In this document: one piece after another, positions 11,801 through 22,200 of the stretch
How the letters are laid out: every line of letters starts with the position of its first letter
Position numbering within the stretch: the stretch's first letter is position 1
Source of the DNA: Diploscapter coronatus
Taxonomy: Eukaryota; Nematoda; Chromadorea; Rhabditida; Rhabditidae
Assembly: GCA_964036155.1 (NCBI GenBank)
Contig: OZ038423.1
Location: 59,783,249 to 59,847,248 of the forward strand
Length of the DNA: 64,000 nucleotides
Direction of reading: 5' to 3'
Made by a program: the position numbers and the translations under genes
Notes under the pieces: model-generated
Database searches by the model: none
What the model saw: the letters and a program-made list of their open reading frames with translations, nothing else
What the model was told of the DNA's origin: nothing

Positions 11801-13618
11801 GTCTTTTCAAGACTTTAAAAGTGTTTTCAGGCCCTCGAGGATGCGAAAAACGCGCCTGTAGAAGTGGCTTCCGCTTCCGCCGAAGCACGTCGTCTGCTCT
11901 CCGATTCTACCGTATCCTCGTCGGGCTCGTCGTCGCAGCCTTCTGATGCCGTCTCGATGACGACGTCAACATCCGAGTCCAACTCCAAGGAGTCCGTCGC
12001 CACGCTGACCGAGGATAGCCAGGTACCGCAATCCAATGAGATACTGTAACTCGACGTCGAGATTCAGAATACGGCCAAGATGACCCCCAAGAAGTTGCCC
12101 TTCGTTACGCCGCCGGCAAGTGGGAACAGGAATGTGAAGGGAGACCAGGATGAAAAGGTGGGCCATGGTAGTTTTAATGAAGGATCACTGGCTTTTCAGC
12201 TTTGCTAATTTCCCGATTTTCAGAATGATGACGTGTTCGGTGAAAATGGAAACCAGAGGGAAAAGGTCCAGGAGAATGGTGACGAGGAAGATTGGGAGGT
12301 TAGGAATTTAATTTTTTGAAAAATCTTTAAAAATAGGAAATAGTAATGTTAAAATCCAACTTTAAGGCGGAAATCGCGCAGTCGATGTCGAAGCAGGTGG
12401 CGATTCATCCTCAGCCCAAGATGTCCTACGCGGAGACGGTCAACGCGCCCCCGACCAGGGTCGGTATCATGAAGCCCGTCGAGAAGAAACCCGGTAAATT
12501 TTTAAAGAACATTGATAGGAGCTTGTAAAGCGAGGAAAGAGCTTCGAGATGGTGTAAAATTCGAATTAAAATATAAATTTCATATCGTTTTATAGCTCTT
12601 CAAGTTCTACAAAAGCATACAATTTTCATAAGATAAATAAAATGGTTTAAAAATAGAAATAATTTTCAGTCCATCGCGACAAGATGCTCCCCATGCTGAT
12701 TCACGGCTCGCCCGGGTTCAAGGAGGAAGACATTGCCGAAGATTCGGAAACCACCCGTCATCTGGCCACTCAGGTATAAATTAGGATTTAAACTAAAAGT
12801 TAAGTCGGACTTGAAACAAATTTGATTTTAGCTCAAACTCGAAGATTAGGCCCGTCTTAAAAAGTCCTGTTAATCCCATTAATCTCAAACTTAAAATTGT
12901 ATACGGTCCGTTTTTAATTATGTATTATATGCTAGCTTCGAATTTAAATTTTCAGGAGCCCCGCGACACTATGGGCAGCCCACTGGCATCGGGACACACG
13001 TTCTGTTGGCTGGCGAAGCGCGACTCCTCGCCCAATCACAGATACAGCTATGATTGCGAGTATCGGTCAGTTTTTCCTTTCTGGATTTGAATCAACTTTT
13101 TAATTGAAAAATATAATTCCTCGAAATGTGCCTAGGTTTCAAGAAAACTCATGAAAAATTTTAAAGAATTCTTTAAAAAATGTTCAGAAAATTCCTTAAT
13201 GAATAATATTCAAAGGTTCATAAAATAAGGAAAATTTTAACATTTTCAGCTGGACTCTGCCGCTCGGCAAGGAGCCTGAGAAGCCCAAGGGCTGGGACGA
13301 GGCAAAGTCGTTCCCCGCTGAAGGGGCGGAGTCTGAAGTGAAGCAGACGGGAAATGGGGCTGAGAATGGAAAGGAGGCAGACAAGGCTAATACTGACAAT
13401 GGGCTGAGCAATCATGTAAATTGTTTTCTTTAATTAGCATAAATATTTTTTGTAGAAAACTAAATTACTTTTATGGAATTAGAGGAAGAAATATTTTTGG
13501 AAAATGATAGAAGAGTCCTTTTTTTTTTAAATTAAGTCACTCGTTGAACAATTAGTTTGGTATAGAGATATTGGAAGTTTTAAAATTCAAATTATGATTT
13601 CAGGATCAGGGGCGCTGA
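5868..13618 (+). CDS. CK1-family protein kinase with long disordered flanks
   Basis: About 1,080 residues in roughly 30 exons, all phase-consistent. Residues 1-420 are disordered and rich in Q, P, Y and G, with three PPPY motifs (WW-domain ligands) and an RG-rich patch ([14 protein letters not shown]). The kinase domain spans about 459-770: G-loop [10 protein letters not shown] (first Gly of GxGxxG replaced), VAVKFGK lysine, [17 protein letters not shown], then [24 protein letters not shown], the CK1 signature that replaces APE. A Ser/Thr-rich insert (about 523-545) lies before the catalytic loop. Catalytic residues are kept, so activity is likely. The tail of about 300 residues is Ser-rich then acidic and of unknown role. 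CK1 kinases phosphorylate primed or acidic sites; the substrate is unknown. Start chosen at ATG 5868 after TTTTTCAG (5826-5833); stop 13616. A two-gene model is possible but no internal stop, poly(A) signal or acceptor plus ATG supports it. Confidence 0.85.
9430..10295 (+). other. Long intron of the kinase gene
   Basis: The longest intron of the kinase gene, between exon ...FGSQFGHS and exon IMIMELLG. It holds a short TTTC microsatellite near 10108. No gene or structured element seen. Confidence 0.6.
10732..10827. repeat. Perfect 21-bp inverted repeat in kinase intron
   Basis: Arms 10732-10752 and 10807-10827 are exact reverse complements (21 of 21), beginning GACCCCCTGTATTTAC. A 54-base loop separates them. 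The element lies wholly inside the intron after the DFG exon; this is typical of a young foldback MITE. Confidence 0.8.
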
Positions 13619-14574
13619 ACGACTTTAGTGCGAGGAGGTGAAACTGGAATTCTTGAGGGAACTACTGTAATCCTTCTCTTTCAAAATTTTAAATCTTCAC
13701 TTTTAAACTTTTATTTTAAGGATTACGGTATTTTCCCCCTCTTTGATCTCATTCAAGTAAACATTCTCGGTCTGTTTATTTTGTTGGTTTTTAGGAATGG
13801 TATACCTTCTGTTTTCAAAATTTTAGGTTGCGAATACTCTTGTCCCAAAAATGAGAGTACATTTTTCCTAATTGCTATTTTTTTCCTCACTTTTGGAACG
13901 AAAATACTCGCAGCCAGGATTTTAATAAAGGGTATACCATCCTAGTTCTTTTATTATTATTGTCTTTTAGTAGTTGGGGGTGGGTCTTATATTCTTGAAC
14001 TCGCCCTGGGTAGTAGACAAATACCGTATGCAGTCATAGAAGAGAGGGTCTTATTTTTGCAACAAAAACGGATCGTCCACAGGTATCGAAAAATCGTATC
14101 TGTATTAAATTCTAAATTTTCTGTGCCTGCACCTTGTGGGCATCCATGATAGTGACTTTTTAGAAATTACAAAAATAAGACCCGAAATAGTCTAATTTTC
14201 GTTTTGAAAACGGGTTAACCCTCCAGAATACCGGTATCCAAATGGTTTTCATCATTCGCGTCTCTAAAAACTCACGGATATTTTAGTTTGTTTAAAATTC
14301 GCTCTGAATTTTAGCATGCTAAATTTTTAACATACTAAAATTTTGCGCGATTTTGGCCTCTTGTAATAATATTTAGACCCCGCCCACTTGTTAGGCTTTT
14401 TTATAAGGCCCTTATTTGGACTTGGAAATATTGTTGAGAGAAGAAAGTTGAAGTTGTTTTAGAAAGGTGTGTAGATTTTCCTTTCCTGTAAATATTCTAT
14501 TTTATTAGGGGTAAATTAACTAAAAGGAAAATTTATACACAAAGTTAGAATAGAAAGTGCAAGTTGTTGGAAAT
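13619..14574. other. Intergenic, kinase 3' end to repeat region
   Basis: No supported gene. It contains the foldback element at 13792-13945 (separate entry). The open frame at 13628-13945 is made by that repeat and is not coding. Confidence 0.55.
13792..13945. repeat. Imperfect foldback element, about 154 bp
   Basis: Left arm starts TAGGAATGGTATACC and carries TTGCGAATACTCTTG; the right arm reads back TAGGATGGTATACC and CTGCGAGTATTTTCG. Arms pair along nearly the whole length. Both ends abut TA, so a Tc1/mariner-type MITE with TA duplication is possible. Confidence 0.6.
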
Positions 14575-14804
14575 AAAGACGTTGAAGAGAATTTGAAATT
14601 ATCGATTTTTTAAAGTTTTATTTTTTGCTAAAGCTAGATCACCAAGACTTGTTGACGAGTAAAATAATCAGCTCATAGATACTAAAAGCAAATGTTCTGA
14701 TAAAGTGGGGGGGGGGGGGGGGGGGAAATTTTGCCTAACCCACAAAAATTCAGGGAGAAATTAGAATATTGATTTCTTGAAACCCGGCATCAAGTAAAAT
14801 CAAA
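14575..14804. repeat. Dispersed direct repeat, copy A
   Basis: About 230 bases, nearly identical to 34665-34885 in the same orientation (shared core includes GCTAGATCACCAAGACTTG). Copy A carries a run of about 20 G at 14707 where copy B reads AGGGAG. It ends exactly where the hairpin at 14804-14895 starts. Identity unknown; no coding frame. Confidence 0.85.
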
Positions 14805-14895
14805 TGGCTCAGGGCCGACTCCCCCCACTTTTCCGCCACTATGTTTTATCGTTCAACGAGTTTTTGGAAAGTGGGGGGAGTCGGCCCTGAGCCAT
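14804..14895. repeat. Long GC-rich hairpin, 31-bp stem
   Basis: Arms 14804-14834 and 14866-14895 pair with a single one-base gap (start ATGGCTCAGGGCC, then six C). A loop of about 31 bases. The right arm ends two bases from the stop codon of the small candidate gene at 14898-14993, so in that transcript the hairpin would be the 3' UTR. It could be a foldback repeat or a small-RNA-type hairpin. Confidence 0.75.
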
Positions 14896-14897
14896 CA

Positions 14898-14993
14898 TCA
14901 ATAATCAATGCTAATCTGTTCTTCGACCATCGTGTAATCAGCCATCACAATGGCTATCAATGCAGAGAGGAAGAGAATGAGCCATAAGCGCAT
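14898..14993 (-). CDS. Candidate 31-residue secreted peptide
   Basis: Reading on the minus strand, TTTTCAG is followed at once by ATG (14993) and an open frame of 31 codons to TGA. The product is a strong signal peptide (MRLWLILFLSALIAIVMA) followed by a 13-residue acidic tail (DYTMVEEQISIDY). The acceptor directly before ATG is typical of a trans-spliced worm gene. No paralog or family is recognised. The frame is short, so chance is possible; the alternative is an unannotated longer gene with further exons not seen, or a relic. The hairpin at 14804-14895 follows the stop immediately. The upstream 500 bases hold no other exon I can see. Confidence 0.33.
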   Translation of the reverse strand: MRLWLILFLSALIAIVMADYTMVEEQISIDY

Positions 14994-16271
14994 CTGAAAA
15001 GAAACTAGAGGTCTCGAATGGAAACAGCTGCAGGTCGAATATGAAAATGGAAAGATCGCGAAGGAAGAAACAAGCAGAGACTATTGTAAGTGAAGCAGAG
15101 AAATGAAGGAGAATGAAGTAGAGAGTGAAATTGAGTGGGGTCATGCACCCGACCTATGGCTTTTTCGACGTGCATGTTTGCAGTGCAGTGAGTAAGTGAA
15201 TGAATAGCTATGAACTGGCCAGGGACAGGGATAACTATAAGGGCTGTCTGAGCCTAGCCTGGCCTGGGGGGCATTGCTGCATTAACTGATGACGACCGAG
15301 AGGAGAAACGAAAGAGAGGATGGGGAAAGCTGGGATGAAGCTGGAAGATGCAAACAAGCAGGGACAAGAACGAGTTCCAATCCCCCCATTCTCCACTCTT
15401 GACCACATTATAAAGCAACACGGACAGCTCACAATTAACTCTCATCTATTAGGTCGATGGACATGAAGGTGAATAGGTGGATGGCTTATGTCCTGGCCTG
15501 TGAAACTGCGACGAATCCCGACAAATCCAGCCGGATTCTAATTTTTTTACCTTTCGACCATTTTCAAATTATATGAAATCATTTCTATCGGACTTATGTT
15601 TTTTTCTCGGATCAGCGTATTGGATTATGGGCCATGGCTAGGGACATTTATGGACACATATGGACACATATGGACACATATGGGCCCATAACCCAATACG
15701 CTGAGGAGCCTTTTATTTTTCGACAAAGCATATAAAATAATAGAAAAATTAATAGAATTCACATGATCCTACTCTAAACAGGGAGACTAATATTATACAA
15801 TATAATTTGTGTATAGAATAAAAATAGCTGAAAGAAGGTTCATTTTCCACATCAAATAATGAACGAGTCTTTCCGTCAACTAAACTTAATTCCACCTGTA
15901 ATGAGAATAAATATAATTGAATGAGATTTGCATAAGTGACTAGATTTTTGTTTTTTTTTTTTGGAATATTATGCCAAATCCCTGTAATATTTATAAGTGA
16001 TTTGGTGGAATTCTTGCGAAACTGACTGAAAAAATCATGTCACATAACGCAGATTCACCCATAATTCGAATTTAAAATAGCAAAAATAATACTAATTTTA
16101 AGTATGAAAACGGCGAAGAATGTACTTTTGCAGAATTAAAGCTTTGAATGTAGAGGAATTTTGGTATCTAATTGTAAAATATTGAAAGAAAAATAATTAT
16201 ACAATAGAAAAATCAAGAAACGGGAATAAAACTTGACGCTAGTCCTGTAAGCGACGAGGCACAGCATCAGC
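14994..16271. other. Intergenic, upstream of small peptide, downstream of ABCA
   Basis: No supported gene. Purine-rich on the plus strand at 15000-15130 and 15290-15370. Holds the palindromic element at 15613-15703. No Walker A, signature or Walker B coding pattern of an ABC ATPase was found on the minus strand here. Confidence 0.55.
15613..15703. repeat. Palindromic element with 10-bp tandem core
   Basis: Arms 15613-15633 and 15683-15703 pair with one mismatch of 21 (start CAGCGTATTGG). The core is four copies of a 10-mer, three exact TGGACACATA units and one variant. Looks like a foldback MITE whose loop expanded as a minisatellite. Confidence 0.8.
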
Positions 16272-19200
16272 TCAGCGGTGAGGATTATTTAGGAGGTGAG
16301 GAACGACCTGATATGCCACCCAAATAGCGATCCCGACGATTAACGCGAGAAAAATGTTTATCTCTGACTTACTGTAAGATCGGCACGCGGACAGTTCCTT
16401 AAATTCAATATTCAAGGTAGAGAGGCTAAGTTTCACCCTTTCAAGGGAAAAAATGCATGAAATTTTCCGATGTTTCAATTATCGTTAATTAGCTGATAAT
16501 TTAATGAAACTCACATTAATTAGAGTAATTAATGACGCCCAAAATGATGGTTAATTAACAAGGAAAGGTTTTACCCTCGTCTTGGCGTTTCGATACAAAA
16601 GTACTCACATCTTTCTTCCCGTAACCTGAGGATTCCAAATATGTACAAATTTTTGCTAAATATTCAGAACGAAATAAAACATTTAGAATAAGACACGTTG
16701 TATTTCGAAAAAAAAAACATCTCAAAAACACTATCCTCATATGTCAAGCACGATAACCATTTTCTTGCTCTTATATAGGGCTACTAAATATGCAACAAAA
16801 AAACTCGTTTAGGTTGGAAATAAATTTTGCAAAAAAAATCCGAATTCCAAAAAGCAAAATCTAGAATTCCGCCCGACCCTGATTCGACTGATTGAATAAA
16901 TGATGCCATACCTTGATAACGGGAACATTTTTGTCAGTGTCCGAGTGCACTTCTTCGTTCGCTGTGTTTTTTTCATTCAATAGGGCCTGTTCGTCGATTA
17001 TGATGTCCTGAACACTTTTTGTTATCTGAGAGCTTCGTTATATTAAATGTTTAAATTCAAATGCGTTGAATAGATAAGAATCCATGTTCATTTTCTATTT
17101 GACCCACTTTGCACATCTCTAGATTTTTCAGAAGAAAGATTACTAGGCTGTATCTTCTCAATTAAAAGTAGACAAATCAAAGATGCAAAACTCATTTCTA
17201 AGACTAAAATTCTTATCAGCTTAGAATTGTCGACCTTCCCCTTTCTGGTCGTCCCGATGTCCCAAATCTGACTGATTTGCTTGCGGATAGATTTGAATTG
17301 CAGAGCCATGAAGAGGGTTGAGGATAAAATGCCGAATGCCAGCATGCACACCCCCAATTTTCCTACAAGCAAATAATTTATCGTGTTAGGTAACTCCAAT
17401 ACTGTGTGTAATATGGCGAAGTTTATAGTTTGAGATAGAAAGCAAATAAATGAATGATCGAGAAGAAACTAAATAATAAGACAAAGAAGAGGATACAGGA
17501 TGGTAGAAAGTGGAGAAGAAACTTTCTGTCAAGTTGCAACATTTAGAAGTTGCTTCTGCATATTATATGAAAAAATTTAAATAAATAAAAAAGTGTTTTT
17601 ATGGCTTAATAATTTAGAGGCGCTTACTTACCGATATTATCCCATGCAAGGAGAGTGTTTCTGAGTTTCGCGGCGATTTGGGGATTCCCTGCTATAAAAT
17701 CCTTGTATTCTGCATAGAGGGAATCGTGAAAAGCTAGCTTAACGAGAGCCGTGGCCATTGCATAGGATGGCAGCAGGAACAGACACGCAGTCTGAAAGGA
17801 AAATAACTCATTGTTTGAAGGAAGAACTCACATCGAATGCATCCGATACGAAGTGCGAGTCCTTGTTGAGGTATTTGAGCAGATTGAAGACGATCAGAGC
17901 GAACAGGGCTGCAAGAATTTGCCACACAATCAACATCACATTGGCCTGAAGTGAAATGTTGAAAAATTTAAATGATCTGGCCAAAATACTCGCCTTGGAT
18001 GGAGAACTGAAGAGGAAGGAAACGGAGTAAATGAATGGCATGTAGGCGAAGAAGTACAGTAGCCAAAACAGGAACACGCTGAAAATAAATGTGAGAATGA
18101 ATTTTTACTCATTTTGGGTTAGATTTTATCTAATAATCATACTAGCATCCTAGTAGAGATTTCAAAAACAACTCACTATTCAATAACGTTCTGCATCCAT
18201 TTTGCGACCCAGAAAATGATCAGGAAGACGACGATGATAATCAGATAGAAGATGAAATCGTAGAGGAAAGTGGCTGACCAGAATGTGAGGGGGGAAATGC
18301 CTGACAGGGATTGCTGAAAGATGGTGAAATTAAAAGTAAAAAATGAATGATCGAAACCTGATGGGCAAATTTGGTAGCTCGTTCTTCGACCAAAAACATG
18401 ACGAAGGTGGAAGTGAGGAGGGACAAAGCAAGAATCAACAAGGGGGCAAGGATCTGGAAGGAAACTGACTCTCAAACAGGAAGAATATAAGAATGCATAC
18501 GAAATTGATGAGTTCGGAGGGCAGGACGGCTGTTTGGCTGTCGGCTTGGTTTGAATACACCATCACTTGAGGCTCGATCGAACCTGATCCTGAACAGGAA
18601 AAATGGGATAATATGAAAGTAAGAAGAGATAAGGTGTTATTCTATTTATTGCTTTTTCAATTTCTTGACATTTTTCGAAATAAAAAAATAATCTTAAATT
18701 TTTTAATTGGTTCATTGACCATTTTGATAGATGATTTTTCACCATACCTCCTCCAGCAAGTGTTCTCAATCGAGCCGTATTCCACGTTGCGATGGTTGTC
18801 GGAACAGCATGATGGGCTCTAAAATGGAAAATATCAAGAATTTGTGAAAGATGAAATGATAAATCAAACCTTCCATTAAAGAGAGCTTCTCCGCGACTAG
18901 GATAGAAAGCAGCCCCGATTCCGTGTGCAGGCAGTTCTTTCGGCAGATGGGCGACGATCGTTTCCAAACTGTCAGAACTTTGATTGTACACAGGCACCTG
19001 AAGAATTGCTTGATTTACAAGGACGTCATGTTTCTAATTTCTAACTGTTTATAAAGAGTTTACACCTATTTTATCATCCCTTTGTAATTACCTCTTTTTC
19101 TCTTCTTCATACTATTTTCAGAAAAGAGGGTGTTATCTACAGTGAGCTTATTTTATCAATGCGATCTTCTATCATTATCTTGAAATTGGTGTTAGGAACA

Positions 19201-22200
19201 TTTCTCATAGAATTTACGGGTATCGATTAACTCACATATGCGTCACTCTCTGCAGCTCTCATCAGCTCGTAGTATTCATATGCAAGTGGAGATTTGGTTT
19301 GCATCAGAATGGGGACTCGGGTTTGGCCGAATGCCGACAGCGAGAAGGTGCGTTCTGAAAGGAATTAAAATGAATTGGTTCAAAAATATTAAACCTTGGT
19401 CAGTCCTGCTGGCAGTTTTGATGTTGGCGACGAAGCTGACGAACCCGAGAATGGCCAGGGGGGCGAGGACCTGCGTGACCAGCTGCGGCCAGTTCCGACG
19501 CATGTACAGGAAGCGCTGCAATTTTGTAGTGATGTAAGAAATTTAGATAACTTTGTTGATAGCTTTTTCACATATTATAAATAAAAATGAAATTTCAACT
19601 GAAAAATATCTACCTTCTTCCAAATAGCTTGGAACTGGGCGAGAACTTTACCAAATCCTGTTTTATCTGGGAGTTCTGAAATCAACGGATTGAAGAATTC
19701 AAGAAATAAATGAATGGCCTAACCTCTTTGACTGAGCTGAGAGAAGGATCGAGTTGAGCTGTATTGACTGTCAGACATGGAGCGGACCATCTCTACCATT
19801 TCACCGACTCGAATGAACACCTAAATTTGTATTAAATAATTTGGCTATCAAGAGAAATTCTGATAAAAATTCTAGATAGAATAGCAATACGAGTTTTTCC
19901 ATTAAACGAAGATTTGAGTTTTAGTAAATAATCTTTAAAATAGAAAAAAAAAACATACTTGTTCTAGAGTATTCAACGAAAGACCAAAACTCTTAATGCG
20001 CAAGTTGTCAGGAACATAGAATCCATTGGGATTGGGCACGTTGTGAACTCCATACAGACTGGATGAATTAAATTAGCAGATACTTTTGAAATGACGAGAT
20101 GACAGAATGACGATGCTTATAGTTAGGGAAAGGGAATGAAAAAAGCAGTGAGGAAATGTGGAAAAATATAGGTCTAGTCATTCCAGCATCGTCATTTCTA
20201 GCTGCTCAGTTGGCCTAATCAAGAGAACTAATAAATCACACCTGATATCCTGAATCAATTCGAGATGTTCGAAGAGTTTAGGGAATCTGCAAATTTCATT
20301 CAATCATATCGATTTATCAGATTACCTCCAACCTGTCTTGTTCATTTACAGGAAGAATGATTTCGATCTGCTTTCCATGTATTTTCCCTTTTTGTGCCCC
20401 TTCACAGTACGTCCTACAGATGTTGACCAATTCGTCCGCACTTGTCTCCATTTTCTTGGCTTCATCCTCTCCCTTTCCAGGTGTATTTCCAGCCCTCAGT
20501 GTAGATTCTTCTTCCATCAGAACAGCTATCAGCAAATAACCACTGCCGAGTCTGCAAAAAGAATTCATTCAAAGTATTAGCGCATTATTTAATGGCTGTT
20601 CGTGGATAATGTTGAAATGGAGAATGGTGAAACAAGGAAAAATGTAGATATGGATTTTTTGGAGTTTTGATTCAGGATTAGAAAGAAGAATCAAATTTCA
20701 ATGTGATTTTAGCCTTTCAAGATTGGAGATATGAACTGCATTGGATAAGAATGTATACCTAGGCTTTCTTCAAAATTTACAAAACTATTCCAATGAATAA
20801 ATGCTACCTCTTTTTGAGGTATTGATTAGTGCCAGACGCCACGAGCTGTCCGTGAGACATGATGAAGACCCAGTCGCCAAACCGTTCTGCTTCGTCCATG
20901 TAGTGCGTCGTCAGGAGGATGGCTCGCTCTTTCTTCTCCTTCTCCAACAAACTCTTCACATTCTTCTTTGCTGAGGAATCCATTTCTGTAAATTTTTAAA
21001 TCCGAAAGGAAAAATTTAGGAAATGTAACATCTTCATGAAAAGCTTAAAGAATCTTTGGCTTGAGTTTTTATTTCAAAATATTCAGACTTTGGATGATAA
21101 AATTCCATTCAAATGAGCAAAGAACTATCTGACTATTTTCTTCCATTTTTCAGAAAAGATTGTCTAATTGAACAGACCTGCAGTGGGTTCATCGAGCAGA
21201 ACAACGGGAGATTTCCCGATCAGAGCCATGCAGACACACAACTTCCTCTTCATTCCTCCGGACAAATTCATCGCTTTCTGAAGTTTCATCTTCATCGTCA
21301 TTTTCAAATCATTTTCCACCTCATTTCCCTTTTCATCGAGTTTGGTCTCCTCCAGCAAGTACTTCTCCTCAGCGGCATATCCACTTCTGTCAGCCCCTTT
21401 GAGTCCGTGCACAAGCCACAAATGCTCCTTCACTGTCAATTTCTCATACAGAGAATTGTGCTGAAATCTTCATCTTGAAATAAATTATTTCTCAAGATAA
21501 ACCTGCGGGCACAACCCGATCATTTTTCTTGCTTCGTTTCGTTGAGTTCGCACATCGTAGCCACAAATGCGGATTTCTCCTAAAAATGATAATTCATTCT
21601 GTTTCAATCATAAATTATCGCTTTAAAGTATTTACATCCTTGTACAATTTTCAATTACTTTCATTCGGTGTTACTTCTCAAATTCTCGAATTGCACGAAG
21701 CAAGACAAAAGAAGACTTGGTACTGCAAATTGCTAAAATCTTTTTACCTTCAGTGGGAGCGGTGATTCCAGAAATGGCGGAGAATGTTGTACTCTTTCCA
21801 GCGCCGTTGTGACCCAGCAACACTGCAACCTCTCCTTTCACTGCATTCAAAGTCAGGCCGGCAACTGCTGTTTTGCCTGTTTCGGAGTAGATCTGGAAAA
21901 GCTCATTTTCTAAATTACATAAATTCACATTTAATTCAAAGTGTAAATATTTTACGAGAACATTTTTCATCGATTCTATTAAAACTAATATTTTAATTCA
22001 CCTTTACAAGACCTTCAACATCGATGTTACTCTTTGCCTGAGCTCTGCCGTTGTCAGTCTCGGTCGAATCGGGCAGGAGACTCGTGCCGTCCGAATTGAT
22101 GGAGACCATCTGCAATCAATTGAGTCAGTCAATCTGCATTGTTAATGCAGACACCTCCCCCCTTCCTTGTCGCACCTGAATTTCATTCCTGTCGTGACGC

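Noticed and set aside
13628..13945. 105-codon frame after the kinase gene
   Set aside because: Produced by the foldback repeat at 13792-13945; the two ends code mirror-related hydrophobic peptides.
20106..20199. Short inverted repeat in an ABCA intron (GAATGACGATGC and inverse)
   Set aside because: Only about 12 bases pair and borders are unclear; within chance for this length of AT-rich sequence.
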